Below, piece by piece: positions 26,555 to 35,153 of a stretch of DNA of 64,000 bases. The first letter of the stretch is position 1, and every line of letters begins with the position of its first letter. The stretch covers positions 45,730 to 109,729 of the forward strand of contig JAJRSJ010000079.1 of NCBI GenBank assembly GCA_024278855.1, given 5' to 3'. The DNA comes from Alphaproteobacteria bacterium. GTDB lineage: Bacteria; Pseudomonadota; Alphaproteobacteria; Caulobacterales; Maricaulaceae. Under the pieces are notes generated by a model. That model was not told the origin of the DNA. It made no database searches and saw only the letters and a list, made by a program, of their open reading frames with translations. Made by a program: the position numbers and the translations under genes.

Positions 26555-27992
26555 TTGATAAAACTCCACGCAAAGAATTCTGCCCTGCATCAGTGATCTT
26601 AACGGAGACTATTTGTCCGATTAAATCCATATCCCCAATAAAATGCGTGCCTTGTAAATAGGGTGCGCGACCGAATAATTCATTTTCGCCGCGCCCCGTA
26701 CCCTCGACCAGTACGGACAATGTTTTGCCAATCAAACTTTTGTTAAAGGCCTTTTGTTGGGACGTGAGAAGCTTTTGCAAGCGGGCCAAGCGTTCGGACT
26801 TTACATCTTCGGGTACTTGTCCGGGCAGGGCCGCGCCGGGTGTACCGGGGCGGGCAGAATATGTAAAACTAAAGGATGACGCAAAGCCGATCTCCGCGAC
26901 CGCCTCTAATGTGCGTTTAAAATCCAGTTCGCTTTCGCCGGGGAAGCCGACAATGAAATCAGACGACAAAGCCAATTCCGGCTTGGCGGCGCGGATGCGG
27001 GCCACCAGGTCTTTAAACTCGGCGTAAGTATGACCTCTATTCATGGCCCGCAAAATCCGGTCACTGCCCGCTTGTAGTGGTAAATGTAGATAGGGCATAA
27101 GCGCCGGTTCATTTGCATGAACACTGATCAGCTCGTCGTCCATATCGCGGGGATGGGATGTGGTATAACGTAGCCTGTCCAACCCGCCGATTTTAGCAAG
27201 ATGTTTGATCAGTTCTCCCAACCTCCAATTATTATGGCCCCAGCTTTCATCTGCTTCCAATTTCGGTGCGGCCCCGTGATAGGCATTGACGTTTTGGCCT
27301 AGTAAAGTGATTTCCCGCACCCCTTGGGCCACCAATGTCCGCGCCTCGGCGACGATCTGCTCTACGGGGCGGGAAAATTCTGCGCCGCGTGTATAGGGGA
27401 CAACGCAAAATGTGCAGAACTTGTCGCAGCCTTCTTGGATGGTCAAAAATGCGGTTGGCCCGTCAACTTTGCGGGTCTCGGGCATCAAGTCAAATGTTTC
27501 TTGCGTGTCGAAGTCTGTCTCCAGGCGCTCGCCAAATTCGCGGCTGACCTTGGCGATCATTTCGGGGAGTTTGTGATAACTTTGCGGGCCAAGCACCAAA
27601 TCAACCACGGGCGCACGGCGCATGATCTCCTCGCCTTCGGCCTGGGCGACACATCCGGCCACGGCAACTTTCATAGCCCCGCCGGATTTTTCTTTAAGCT
27701 TACGAATACGCCCAAGTTCGGAATAAACTTTTTCCGCCGCTTTTTCGCGAATGTGGCAGGTGTTGAGCACAACCAAATCGGCCCCCTCCGGACTGTCTAC
27801 GCAGCGGTAACCTACAGGCGCCAACACATCGGCCATACGCTCACTGTCGTAAACATTCATTTGACAGCCATAAGTTTTTATAAAGAGGGTCTTCTTGGTC
27901 GCGGACTGCGTATTTGTATGTGCGGGTGTAGAAATCTTGTCTGATTTATCTTTGTTTGATGTATCTGTATCCGCTGATGTCTGGTGGCCCAT
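26547..27992 (-). CDS. miaB: tRNA methylthiotransferase MiaB
   Basis: Radical-SAM enzyme converting i6A37 to ms2i6A37 in tRNAs. The N-terminal UPF0004 domain has [13 protein letters not shown] and NTCHIREKA with cluster cysteines; the radical-SAM motif is [17 protein letters not shown] (CxxxCxxC) near residue 185; a TRAM domain closes the protein ([20 protein letters not shown]). Length 481; the first 30 residues are a polar, low-complexity extension ([14 protein letters not shown]), so the true start might be later. First gene of the miaB-phoH-ybeY-corC-lnt cluster. Two 15-bp direct repeats (GCCAAAACAACCGGG and a near copy) lie at 28092-28106 and 28110-28124 upstream. Confidence 0.95.
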   Translation of the reverse strand: MGHQTSADTDTSNKDKSDKISTPAHTNTQSATKKTLFIKTYGCQMNVYDSERMADVLAPVGYRCVDSPEGADLVVLNTCHIREKAAEKVYSELGRIRKLKEKSGGAMKVAVAGCVAQAEGEEIMRRAPVVDLVLGPQSYHKLPEMIAKVSREFGERLETDFDTQETFDLMPETRKVDGPTAFLTIQEGCDKFCTFCVVPYTRGAEFSRPVEQIVAEARTLVAQGVREITLLGQNVNAYHGAAPKLEADESWGHNNWRLGELIKHLAKIGGLDRLRYTTSHPRDMDDELISVHANEPALMPYLHLPLQAGSDRILRAMNRGHTYAEFKDLVARIRAAKPELALSSDFIVGFPGESELDFKRTLEAVAEIGFASSFSFTYSARPGTPGAALPGQVPEDVKSERLARLQKLLTSQQKAFNKSLIGKTLSVLVEGTGRGENELFGRAPYLQGTHFIGDMDLIGQIVSVKITDAGQNSLRGVLSNG

Positions 27993-28127
27993 AAGCCAAT
28001 TTTCCTGTAAAAGGCTGTATAAAGCCTAAACGGCAGATTTGGCAAGAGGCATTAGCGCTTGCCATTAAAACGGATATGTTTCCCCATGTTTGCCAAAACA
28101 ACCGGGTTCGCCAAAACAAACGGGATG

Positions 28128-28295
28128 TTAGCCTGATTGCATTTCTGCTATTCTTTGTTTGAGCCGCAGTTTTTGTTTTTTTAGTTCGGTGACAAGGATA
28201 GTATCAGGCGCGGGATGTTTAAGCTCTTTTTCTATTTGAGTGTCTAATTGAGCATGTTTGATGTTCAGCTGTTCCAAATGCGCCGATAAAGCCAT
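28128..28295 (-). CDS. YdcH/DUF465 family small protein
   Basis: 55-residue protein read from ATG 28295 with AGGAGG 6 nt upstream: MALSAHLEQLNIKHAQLDTQ and ELKKQKLRLKQRIAEMQ. This is the heptad-like helix-turn-helix hairpin of the YdcH (DUF465) family, whose role is unknown. The 3' half (LKKQKLRLKQRIA) is the most conserved. Divergent from a second YdcH gene at 28445 over a 149-bp region. Confidence 0.8.
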   Translation of the reverse strand: MALSAHLEQLNIKHAQLDTQIEKELKHPAPDTILVTELKKQKLRLKQRIAEMQSG

Positions 28296-28444
28296 TCGCA
28301 CCTCCTAGTTTGGTTTGTGTGTTTAAACAGATTAGCATATTTTTTCGGGCTTGTCACACTTGTTTGAGAAATTATTGCGGTTTTGGGTGGTAATATTTTT
28401 GGATATTTCTTGGAGCAGAGGGAAAACCGGGTTAGGCATGACCT

Positions 28445-28666
28445 ATGACAAGCGATAATAACGAAAATGCTGACAAACAAGCGTTAAAGACGTTGCTACA
28501 GCAACTTAAAACGGATCATCGCCGTATTGATGCGCAAATTTTGGCTCTGCGCGAGACGGGTGCGGTTGATATGTTAAAAATTGGGCGCATGAAAAAAATC
28601 AAACTGATCCTCAAAGATAAAATCGCAAATATACAAGACCGCCTCACACCGGACATTATTGCTTAA
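28445..28666 (+). CDS. YdcH/DUF465 family small protein, second copy
   Basis: 73 residues; TLLQQLKTDHRRIDAQILAL and IGRMKKIKLILKDKIANIQD match the DUF465 consensus, including the closing RLTPDIIA typical of alphaproteobacterial members. The helical hairpin suggests oligomerisation, but the function is not known. Weak Shine-Dalgarno sequence. Divergent from the other YdcH gene and 57 nt upstream of the CDF exporter. Confidence 0.85.
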   Translation: MTSDNNENADKQALKTLLQQLKTDHRRIDAQILALRETGAVDMLKIGRMKKIKLILKDKIANIQDRLTPDIIA

Positions 28667-28723
28667 AAACATTGCTAAAAAAATATGGTGTTTTTGTTTG
28701 GGAGATATGCTTAAAGGCCCCCC

Positions 28724-29680
28724 ATGGGTAATGCACATCATCACAATAACGACCATAAACATGATCACAACCACGCCAGTGATGGCCACGGTCATGCCCA
28801 CGGTCATGGCCACAACCATTTCCATTCCCATAGTGTAGACGCCAAAAATGAAGGCCGGATGTTGCTGGCGGCGGCGCTGACGGGTACGTTTATGGTGGTT
28901 GAGGTGGTCGGCGGGCTTATTTCCGGTTCCTTGGCACTATTAGCTGACGCCGGGCATATGCTCACCGACTTTATTGCCTTGTCGATGGCTTGGGTCGCGT
29001 TTCGTATGGCGCGGCGGCCCGCCGACTGGCGGCGTACATTCGGGTTTGACCGGTTGTCGATCCTTGTGGCTTTCGTCAACGGCCTGTCTTTGTTTTTTAT
29101 TGCCGGCATGATTGTGTTTGAAGCTGCCAAACGTTTGGGCCACGATCACCAAGTCATGGGTCTGCCTATGTTAGCGGTGGCGGTGGTCGGATTGTGTGTC
29201 AATATCGTCGTATTTTTAATTCTGATAAGCGGCGACAAGGAAAACCTGAACATTCGCGCCGCGTCGCTACATGTTATGGGGGATTTGCTTGGCTCTGTAG
29301 CCGCCATCATTGCGGCGCTGATCATCTATTTGACCGGTTGGATGCAGGCGGATCTTATAATGTCGGTGTTGGTTGCAGTCATTATATTGCGCTCAGCCTG
29401 GTATGTGGTTAAAGAATCGGCCCATATTTTGCTGGAAGGTGCGCCCGAAAGCCTGGATCGCCGCGCTATAAGTGCCGATATGCACGAGCAATTCCCGCAG
29501 ATAACGACGGTTGACCATATTCACGCCTGGTCCATTTCCCAAGAACGTCCAATGGTCACTTTAGAGGCCCACATCAAACCAGATGCTGATATTGAAGAAA
29601 CCGCCAAAGCGATCAAGGCCCGCTTGACCGAACGTTTCGGGGTCAAACATGCAACGGTGGAAGTGACCAAGTCCCCGTGA
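28724..29680 (+). CDS. Cation diffusion facilitator (Zn/Cd exporter)
   Basis: Inner-membrane proton/metal antiporter of the CDF family, probably exporting Zn2+ (ZitB/CzcD group). The first 37 residues are histidine-rich (for example HGHAHGHGHNHFHSHS), a metal-binding tail. Membrane segments follow; helix 2 carries LLADAGHMLTDFIAL and helix 5 LHVMGDLLGSV, giving the HD...HD zinc-site pattern. The C-terminal cytoplasmic domain (DRRAISADMHEQFPQITTVDHIHAWSI) is the usual regulatory fold. Length 318 fits. Probably cotranscribed with the YcaQ-like gene 47 nt downstream. Confidence 0.92.
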   Translation: MGNAHHHNNDHKHDHNHASDGHGHAHGHGHNHFHSHSVDAKNEGRMLLAAALTGTFMVVEVVGGLISGSLALLADAGHMLTDFIALSMAWVAFRMARRPADWRRTFGFDRLSILVAFVNGLSLFFIAGMIVFEAAKRLGHDHQVMGLPMLAVAVVGLCVNIVVFLILISGDKENLNIRAASLHVMGDLLGSVAAIIAALIIYLTGWMQADLIMSVLVAVIILRSAWYVVKESAHILLEGAPESLDRRAISADMHEQFPQITTVDHIHAWSISQERPMVTLEAHIKPDADIEETAKAIKARLTERFGVKHATVEVTKSP

Positions 29681-29727
29681 CAGAGAACAGGCTGTGATAG
29701 AGGGCAGGCCGTGACCGGGGGGAAGCC

Positions 29728-30888
29728 ATGACCCTGAAAATCAACAACAAAGATGCCCGCCGACTTTGGATTGATGCCCAAGGCCTGTCTAGCGCCCCAA
29801 CCGGGCCACTAGATGCCTTGGATATAATCAAAAAGCTTGGTTTTGTGCAGCTTGATACCATCCGCACCGTGTCGCGGGCCCATCATCACATTTTATGGAG
29901 CCGCAACCAGAATTACCGCGAACCCATGTTGTGGAAATTACTGCGTGAAGACCGGTCAGTGTTTGAACATTTCACCCATGACGCCTCCGTCCTGCCCACG
30001 GACATTTATCCGGTCTGGCGGCGACAGTTTGAAAGAATGGGCCAAAAACTGCGCAAACGCACCTCGCACAAGGACAAATCACTTCTGGCCCATGTGACGG
30101 CCCGCATCACGGGCGAAGGGCCATTGTCGACCCACGCCTTTGATACGGTCCGCACAGGCAAGCGCGAAATGTGGGGCCGCCCGCCCCATAAATTGGCACT
30201 GGATTATCTTTGGTTGACGGGGCGGCTATGTACGTCGCACCGGGAGAATTTCAAAAAATTCTATGATTTGCCCGAGCGCGTGATTCCGGCTGATCTGCGC
30301 AGCCGAGCTATGTCGGACAAAGCTCAACATGATTGGTTGTGCCGCGAAGCTTTGTCACGACTGGTATTTGCAACACCAGCAGAAATCGGCCGGTTTTGGG
30401 GTACGGCTAGTGCGGGGGAGGTTGGTGAATGGGTGGGAGCGCAAGGCAAAAACGTGCAAAGTGTTGAAGTCGAATGCGCTGATGGTCGTTGGACAAAAGC
30501 GTTGGCGCAAGCTAATATTGAACACCGCCTGCACATTACCCGCCCGCCCACATCCCGCTTGCGTATTCTAAGCCCGTTTGATCCGCTGATCCGGGACCGC
30601 GCCCGTTTGCTGCGTCTGTTCGGGCTAGAGTATAAAATTGAGATTTTTGTACCCGCAGCCAAACGCAAATGGGGTTATTATGTTTATCCTATATTGGAAA
30701 ATAGCCGCTTTGTAGGTCGGATCGAAGTGCGGGCCGACCGAAAAGAGGGCGAGTTACACATCCTGCAATTCTGGCCTGAACCCGGCGTCGTCTGGACAAC
30801 CAACAGAGCCAATAAATTAGCCGCCGAGCTAAAACGTCTGTCCCGGTTGGTTGGTGCGGCGCAGGTTGTTTGGTGTTGCGCTCAATAA
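29728..30888 (+). CDS. YcaQ-like winged-helix DNA glycosylase
   Basis: Member of the HTH_42 (AlkZ/YcaQ) superfamily of glycosylases that unhook interstrand crosslinks or remove bulky adducts. The catalytic QxD region is visible in FVQLDTIRTVSRAHHHILWSRN (Q-L-D). Further family segments are DASVLPTDIYPVWRRQF, RPPHKLALDYLWLTGRL and LSPFDPLIRDRARL. Length 386 is standard. Family members catalyse repair of nitrogen-mustard-type lesions; the specific lesion here is not known. Confidence 0.8.
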   Translation: MTLKINNKDARRLWIDAQGLSSAPTGPLDALDIIKKLGFVQLDTIRTVSRAHHHILWSRNQNYREPMLWKLLREDRSVFEHFTHDASVLPTDIYPVWRRQFERMGQKLRKRTSHKDKSLLAHVTARITGEGPLSTHAFDTVRTGKREMWGRPPHKLALDYLWLTGRLCTSHRENFKKFYDLPERVIPADLRSRAMSDKAQHDWLCREALSRLVFATPAEIGRFWGTASAGEVGEWVGAQGKNVQSVEVECADGRWTKALAQANIEHRLHITRPPTSRLRILSPFDPLIRDRARLLRLFGLEYKIEIFVPAAKRKWGYYVYPILENSRFVGRIEVRADRKEGELHILQFWPEPGVVWTTNRANKLAAELKRLSRLVGAAQVVWCCAQ

Positions 30889-30894
30889 AACCTG

Positions 30895-31452
30895 TCATAA
30901 CGACTTACCCATCCGTACCAATGGGATTTTGGTGCCGTCACTGGTGGTGTCTGTGTGTGTTTGTATTTTTTCGTAGCCGCAGGCTTCATATAATGGCACC
31001 CCGGCCAATGTTGCCATCATTTCGGCCCGCTTAAACCCAACGTCCCGGGCGGCTTGTTCGCAGGTGTTTAGCACCAAACGACCGACACCTTTGCGCGTCC
31101 AGTCCGGATGGGTGTACATGGCGCGAATACGGGCCGCTTCGGGTTTGGGATCGAGAAGCCTAGGGTTACGCCCCAAAGAATGATCGCCGCCGTACAGGGT
31201 TTCGCGCCTTGACCACCCGCCGCATCCCGCTAACGCGCCGCCCTTTTTTGTTTGGGCCCAAACGGCGAAATATGTACCGTCCGCTATTAAGCGACTATCT
31301 AACCCCATAACTTCAACCGACGCCAAGATTTGCGCTTTGTTCAAAAAATCAGCTTGCAATATGTTTATAGATTTTGCCATCAAATCTTTGAGTTGCGGCA
31401 AATCCTTGCCAGAAGCCTTAACAATTCGTAAATTTGTTTCAATATCTGTCAT
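30895..31452 (-). CDS. GNAT-family N-acetyltransferase
   Basis: Acetyl-CoA-dependent acetyltransferase, 185 residues. The central strand and P-loop are AARIRAMYTHPDWTRKGVGRLVLNTCEQAARD (R-K-G-V-G-R, the CoA pyrophosphate site), followed by MATLAGVPLYEACGYEK. Substrate unknown. Divergent from the TonB-dependent receptor; convergent with the YcaQ-like gene, 6 bp apart. Confidence 0.8.
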   Translation of the reverse strand: MTDIETNLRIVKASGKDLPQLKDLMAKSINILQADFLNKAQILASVEVMGLDSRLIADGTYFAVWAQTKKGGALAGCGGWSRRETLYGGDHSLGRNPRLLDPKPEAARIRAMYTHPDWTRKGVGRLVLNTCEQAARDVGFKRAEMMATLAGVPLYEACGYEKIQTHTDTTSDGTKIPLVRMGKSL

Positions 31453-31547
31453 GGACGCATTGTGTCATAAAAGTCACGCTTATCAACAAAATTGTTGCAG
31501 GTTGGAATAAGAGTTGAGGTTTTGCATATATTCCGCCAATAGTCCCA

Positions 31548-31566
31548 GTTAGATTTTATATCTAAC
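31548..31566. promoter_or_regulatory. Inverted repeat upstream of the TonB-dependent receptor
   Basis: GTTAGAT and ATCTAAC are exact inverted repeats with a 5-bp spacer, placed 36 bp before the receptor start in the divergent region to the GNAT gene. It may be an operator or a leader hairpin. Confidence 0.4.
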
Positions 31567-31602
31567 CTGAATTTATAGGAACTCAAAAAAGGGAAAATCC
31601 AC

Positions 31603-34305
31603 ATGAGAACACTAACTTTGAAAACACAACTGGCGCTCGGCGTATCAGCAATGATGCTGGTCGGGTCGCTTAGCACGGCGTCTTTCGCCCAGTCGGACGG
31701 CGATAGTGCCAATGTCGACGAGATCATCTCGACAGGTACACGCCGTAAAGCGCGTTCAGCTGCGGATACACCGGCTCCGGTCGATGTTATTTCCGGCGAT
31801 GAATTCTTAAACAACGCATCTTCCGACATTGGCGATCTTTTACGGACGGCTGTTCCTTCGTTTAATGTTAACGCGCAACCGATTTCAGATGCCGCGACCA
31901 TTATCCGTCCGGCCAACTTGCGCGGGCTTTCTCCTGATAACACATTGGTGCTCTTAAACGGCAAACGCCGTCACCGTGGTTCCGTTATCTCGTTTCTAGG
32001 CGGCGGCATTTCTGACGGTGCCCAAGGTGTGGATATTGGCGTGTTCCCGGCCATTGGCCTGAAGCAGGTCGAAATTCTGCGCGACGGTGCGTCCTCGCAA
32101 TATGGTTCTGACGCCATTGCCGGTGTGATGAACTTCGTGCTGAAAGATGCGTCCGAAGGTGCGACGGTTGAGCTTAAATACGGCTCCACCTATGCGGGCG
32201 ACGGCGACAACTACCGGATTTCCGGTAATATCGGCCTGCCGCTTGGCGATGCTGGTTTCATCAATATTTCGGCTGAATACGGTGCTAGCGACGGTACATT
32301 CCGTGCGGTTCAGCGCGGCGATGCGGCAAATTTGATCGCTAACGGCTTTCCTGTCAATGATATCAGTGTCAACACTGTAACTACGGAAACTGTGCAATAT
32401 TGGGGTCGGCCTGATGTTAAGGACGATATCAAGCTATTCATCAATACCGGTATTGAGCTAACAGAAAATGTTGAAGCCTATGCCTTTGGTAACTATGCAA
32501 CGCGTAATGTCGAAGGCGGTTTCTGCTTCCGTAACCCAACCAATCGCGGCGGCGTATTCCGTGGTCCTGTTGTTGGCGGTTTGGCCACATTACGGACATT
32601 GGATTTAACTGATAATGACGGCATTGGTTGCCCGGTTGTTACCATTACAGATACAGATGGTGACGGTAATCTGGATACATATGACCCCGTTGGTTTTGCG
32701 GCTCTACAAGCTGATCCAAACTGTGCCAGTTTTGCTGATTTGTTCCCTGGCGGCTTCGTACCGCGTTTTGGTGGCGACAATCGCGATCTAGCTTTCACGG
32801 GCGGGCTTCGCGGCGAGTTGGCAATTGGTAACGGACTTGGCTATGATGTCAGCGGTTCATATGGTACCAATAAAACGGAATTCTTTATCCGTAACACCAT
32901 CAACGCATCTTTGGGCCTAGCAACACCGACAGCATTTACACCTGGTGCCTATGAGCAAATTGAAACAGCGTTTAATCTTGATTTGACTTACGGCATTCCT
33001 ATGGAGGGTTGGGCTTCAGATCTTGGTATTGCGGCTGGTTTCGAATGGCGTGATGAGCAATTTGACATCACTGCTGGTGATCCTGCATCATTCGCATTGG
33101 GGCCATTTGCGGCACCGTCGGTTGATTATCCAAATGGTCAGGGCTTTTCATCTAGCTCAAACGGGTTTGGCGGTTTTAACAGAAGCACCTCAAATTCTCA
33201 GGGCAATATAGCTGTCTACGGCGAATTGGAAGCGGACATTACCGATGCCTTTACCCTACAAGCGGCTTTGCGTTGGGAAGATTACGATTCTTTCGGTACA
33301 ACCACAAACTGGAAACTTGGCGCTCTTTATCAGCTAACGGATTCGGTGCGTATTCGCGGTACCTATTCAACGGGTTTCCATGCGCCAACAGCCGGGCAAG
33401 CCAATGTGGTCAATGTGACGACCGCATTTGATGCCCAAGGCGAACTTGCTGATCAGGGAACGATCCCCCTCAGCTCTGTGCCGGGTACCTTTATTAACAA
33501 TGCGCTAGGTAACCGTTTCTCCCTAGGGCCTGAAACTGCCAATAACCTGTCATTGGGTATTGCCTTTGATTTAGGCGCAATGTCTTGGACTGTTGATTAC
33601 TACAATATTGCTATGAAAGACAGAATTGCCATTACAGACCAACAAGATTTCCGTGGCCTATTGGTAGCACACGGTATCGCTGCTGGCGTATTTGCAGTTG
33701 ATCCTGGGACAACCACAAGTCAGGTTCTTAACGCAATCAACGGTACGACGGCGAACGGCTTTACAGTCAACGCCGCTGATTTTGCCGGCTTTGAAGACCT
33801 GATCACGGCGGCTTTCTTTGCCAATGATTTTGATACCAAAACAACTGGTTTTGATATTGTTGGTCGTATGCCATTTGATATGGGTGTTGGTACTTCGTCT
33901 GTATCTATCGGAGCTAACTACAACAATACGTCAGTGACACGTGTTGGTAATTTGGGTGCCAGACGTCAACAGGCGCTTGAAGAGCAATTGCCAAGTTGGA
34001 AAGGTAATCTCGCGTTCAACCATGAACAAGGTATGTGGCGCGGTCTGGTTCGGGTTAACTATTTCGGCCCGTGGACAGATTCCGGCAATGGCGGCACAGC
34101 TATAGGCGGCGAAATGACTATCGATGCTGAACTTGGTGCCCAGGTCATGGAAAATGTTGAAGTGATTATTGGTGTTGCCAACGCATTTGACAACTATCCG
34201 GACGAAAACCCAGGACAGTTGAACATTGGTCAACTTTACCCTGAGAGCTCTCCAATGGGCTTTGACGGTGGTTCATATTATGCGAAACTGCGCATCACTT
34301 ACTAA
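31603..34305 (+). CDS. TonB-dependent outer-membrane receptor
   Basis: 22-strand outer-membrane transporter for siderophores, vitamins or oligomeric nutrients. The signal peptide ends at ASFAQSD; a TonB-box-like DEIISTGTR follows, then the plug domain (VDVISGDEFLNNASSDIGDLL; VEILRDGASSQYGSDAIAGVMNFVLK). The barrel ends SYYAKLRITY with the terminal aromatic residue needed for BamA insertion. Length 900 is normal. One loop near residue 350 holds ITDTDGDGNLDTYDP, an EF-hand/thrombospondin-3-like calcium-binding loop (DxDxDG). Codon use (more T-ending codons) suggests high expression. Cargo unknown. Confidence 0.9.
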   Translation: MRTLTLKTQLALGVSAMMLVGSLSTASFAQSDGDSANVDEIISTGTRRKARSAADTPAPVDVISGDEFLNNASSDIGDLLRTAVPSFNVNAQPISDAATIIRPANLRGLSPDNTLVLLNGKRRHRGSVISFLGGGISDGAQGVDIGVFPAIGLKQVEILRDGASSQYGSDAIAGVMNFVLKDASEGATVELKYGSTYAGDGDNYRISGNIGLPLGDAGFINISAEYGASDGTFRAVQRGDAANLIANGFPVNDISVNTVTTETVQYWGRPDVKDDIKLFINTGIELTENVEAYAFGNYATRNVEGGFCFRNPTNRGGVFRGPVVGGLATLRTLDLTDNDGIGCPVVTITDTDGDGNLDTYDPVGFAALQADPNCASFADLFPGGFVPRFGGDNRDLAFTGGLRGELAIGNGLGYDVSGSYGTNKTEFFIRNTINASLGLATPTAFTPGAYEQIETAFNLDLTYGIPMEGWASDLGIAAGFEWRDEQFDITAGDPASFALGPFAAPSVDYPNGQGFSSSSNGFGGFNRSTSNSQGNIAVYGELEADITDAFTLQAALRWEDYDSFGTTTNWKLGALYQLTDSVRIRGTYSTGFHAPTAGQANVVNVTTAFDAQGELADQGTIPLSSVPGTFINNALGNRFSLGPETANNLSLGIAFDLGAMSWTVDYYNIAMKDRIAITDQQDFRGLLVAHGIAAGVFAVDPGTTTSQVLNAINGTTANGFTVNAADFAGFEDLITAAFFANDFDTKTTGFDIVGRMPFDMGVGTSSVSIGANYNNTSVTRVGNLGARRQQALEEQLPSWKGNLAFNHEQGMWRGLVRVNYFGPWTDSGNGGTAIGGEMTIDAELGAQVMENVEVIIGVANAFDNYPDENPGQLNIGQLYPESSPMGFDGGSYYAKLRITY

Positions 34306-34351
34306 GCGCAAGTTTTTCTAAACAAATAACGCCTCCGGGCATTATATACAG

Positions 34352-34382
34352 CGCCTCCGGCTTTAGGGCCGGGGGCGTTTTT
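34352..34382 (+). terminator. Terminator after the TonB-dependent receptor
   Basis: CGCCTCCGGC pairs with GCCGGGGGCG (one G-U pair) and is followed by five T residues. It lies about 45 nt after the receptor stop. Confidence 0.8.
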
Positions 34383-34409
34383 GTTTGCGGGGGTGGTAGA
34401 ACTGCACTA

Positions 34410-35044
34410 ATGAGAGCTATGCAAATAGAAATTCTGACCGCTTATGTGCTTACGGTACTTGCTTTGATGAGTACGCCGGGGCCGAGCCATCTTTTGATGT
34501 TGTCAAATTCTGCCGCCAACGGGTTTCGCAGATCTTTGGCGACGGCGGCGGGCGATCTTACGGCGAATATGCTACAAATGTTGGCGGCTGGCTTAGGTTT
34601 GGCGGCTTTGATCATTGCGGTTCCCAAAGCCTTTATCGTTATCAAACTGGCCGGGGTTGGTTATTTGCTGTGGCTCGGGTTCAAAATGATCTCCAAATCG
34701 TTTGCGCCGCGCCAAAGCCAAATATTGGCGCCGCGTGTCAGCCTTAAATCTCTTTGGCTGCAAGGCTTCATTACATCGGCGACCAACCCAAAAGCTGTGG
34801 TGTTTTTCGCGGCGCTGTTTCCGCAATTTATTTCTGATACATCGCCTTTTGGCCGCAATTTTTAGCCCTCAGCACCGCTTATATTTTTATTGATGGCGTA
34901 TTTCTCGGCTTTTACGGTTTTGCCGCGTCTCGGATCAGAAAATTCTCAACTTCAAACGCTTCAAAGTGGATAGACCGCCTTGGCGGCTTTGGTATCCTAA
35001 TTGCCGCCTTATTGCTCGGTCTGAAATCAATGCCGAGAAGCTGA
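34410..35044 (+). pseudogene. LysE-family amino acid exporter broken by a one-base frameshift
   Basis: The first frame (34410-34865) reads as the N-terminal two thirds of a LysE/RhtB exporter: MSTPGPSHLLMLSNSAANG, GVGYLLWLGFKM, and FITSATNPKAVVFFAALFPQF. It stops at TAG 34863-34865 just after FGRNF. The next frame continues the same protein: LALSTAYIFIDGVFLGFYGFA, then RLGGFGILIAALLLGLKSM, ending at TGA 35042-35044. Adding one T to the run of five at 34859-34863 restores a 211-residue protein of normal length. It is either a real mutation, a homopolymer sequencing error, or, less likely, slippage. ATG 34419 is another possible start. Confidence 0.8.
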
Positions 35045-35153
35045 TATAAAACCTCGCGATATAAAAACGCTAACAAGAAAAACCAATTAGTCGCGGAATT
35101 TTGTTTTGGCCACATACCACATGCTCTATAGTCATTGTTTTAAGAGGTGAAAT

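Noticed and set aside
31449..31964. 171-residue minus-strand frame at the start of the TonB-dependent receptor
   Set aside because: It lies opposite the signal peptide and plug of an unmistakable receptor gene and has no recognisable domain.
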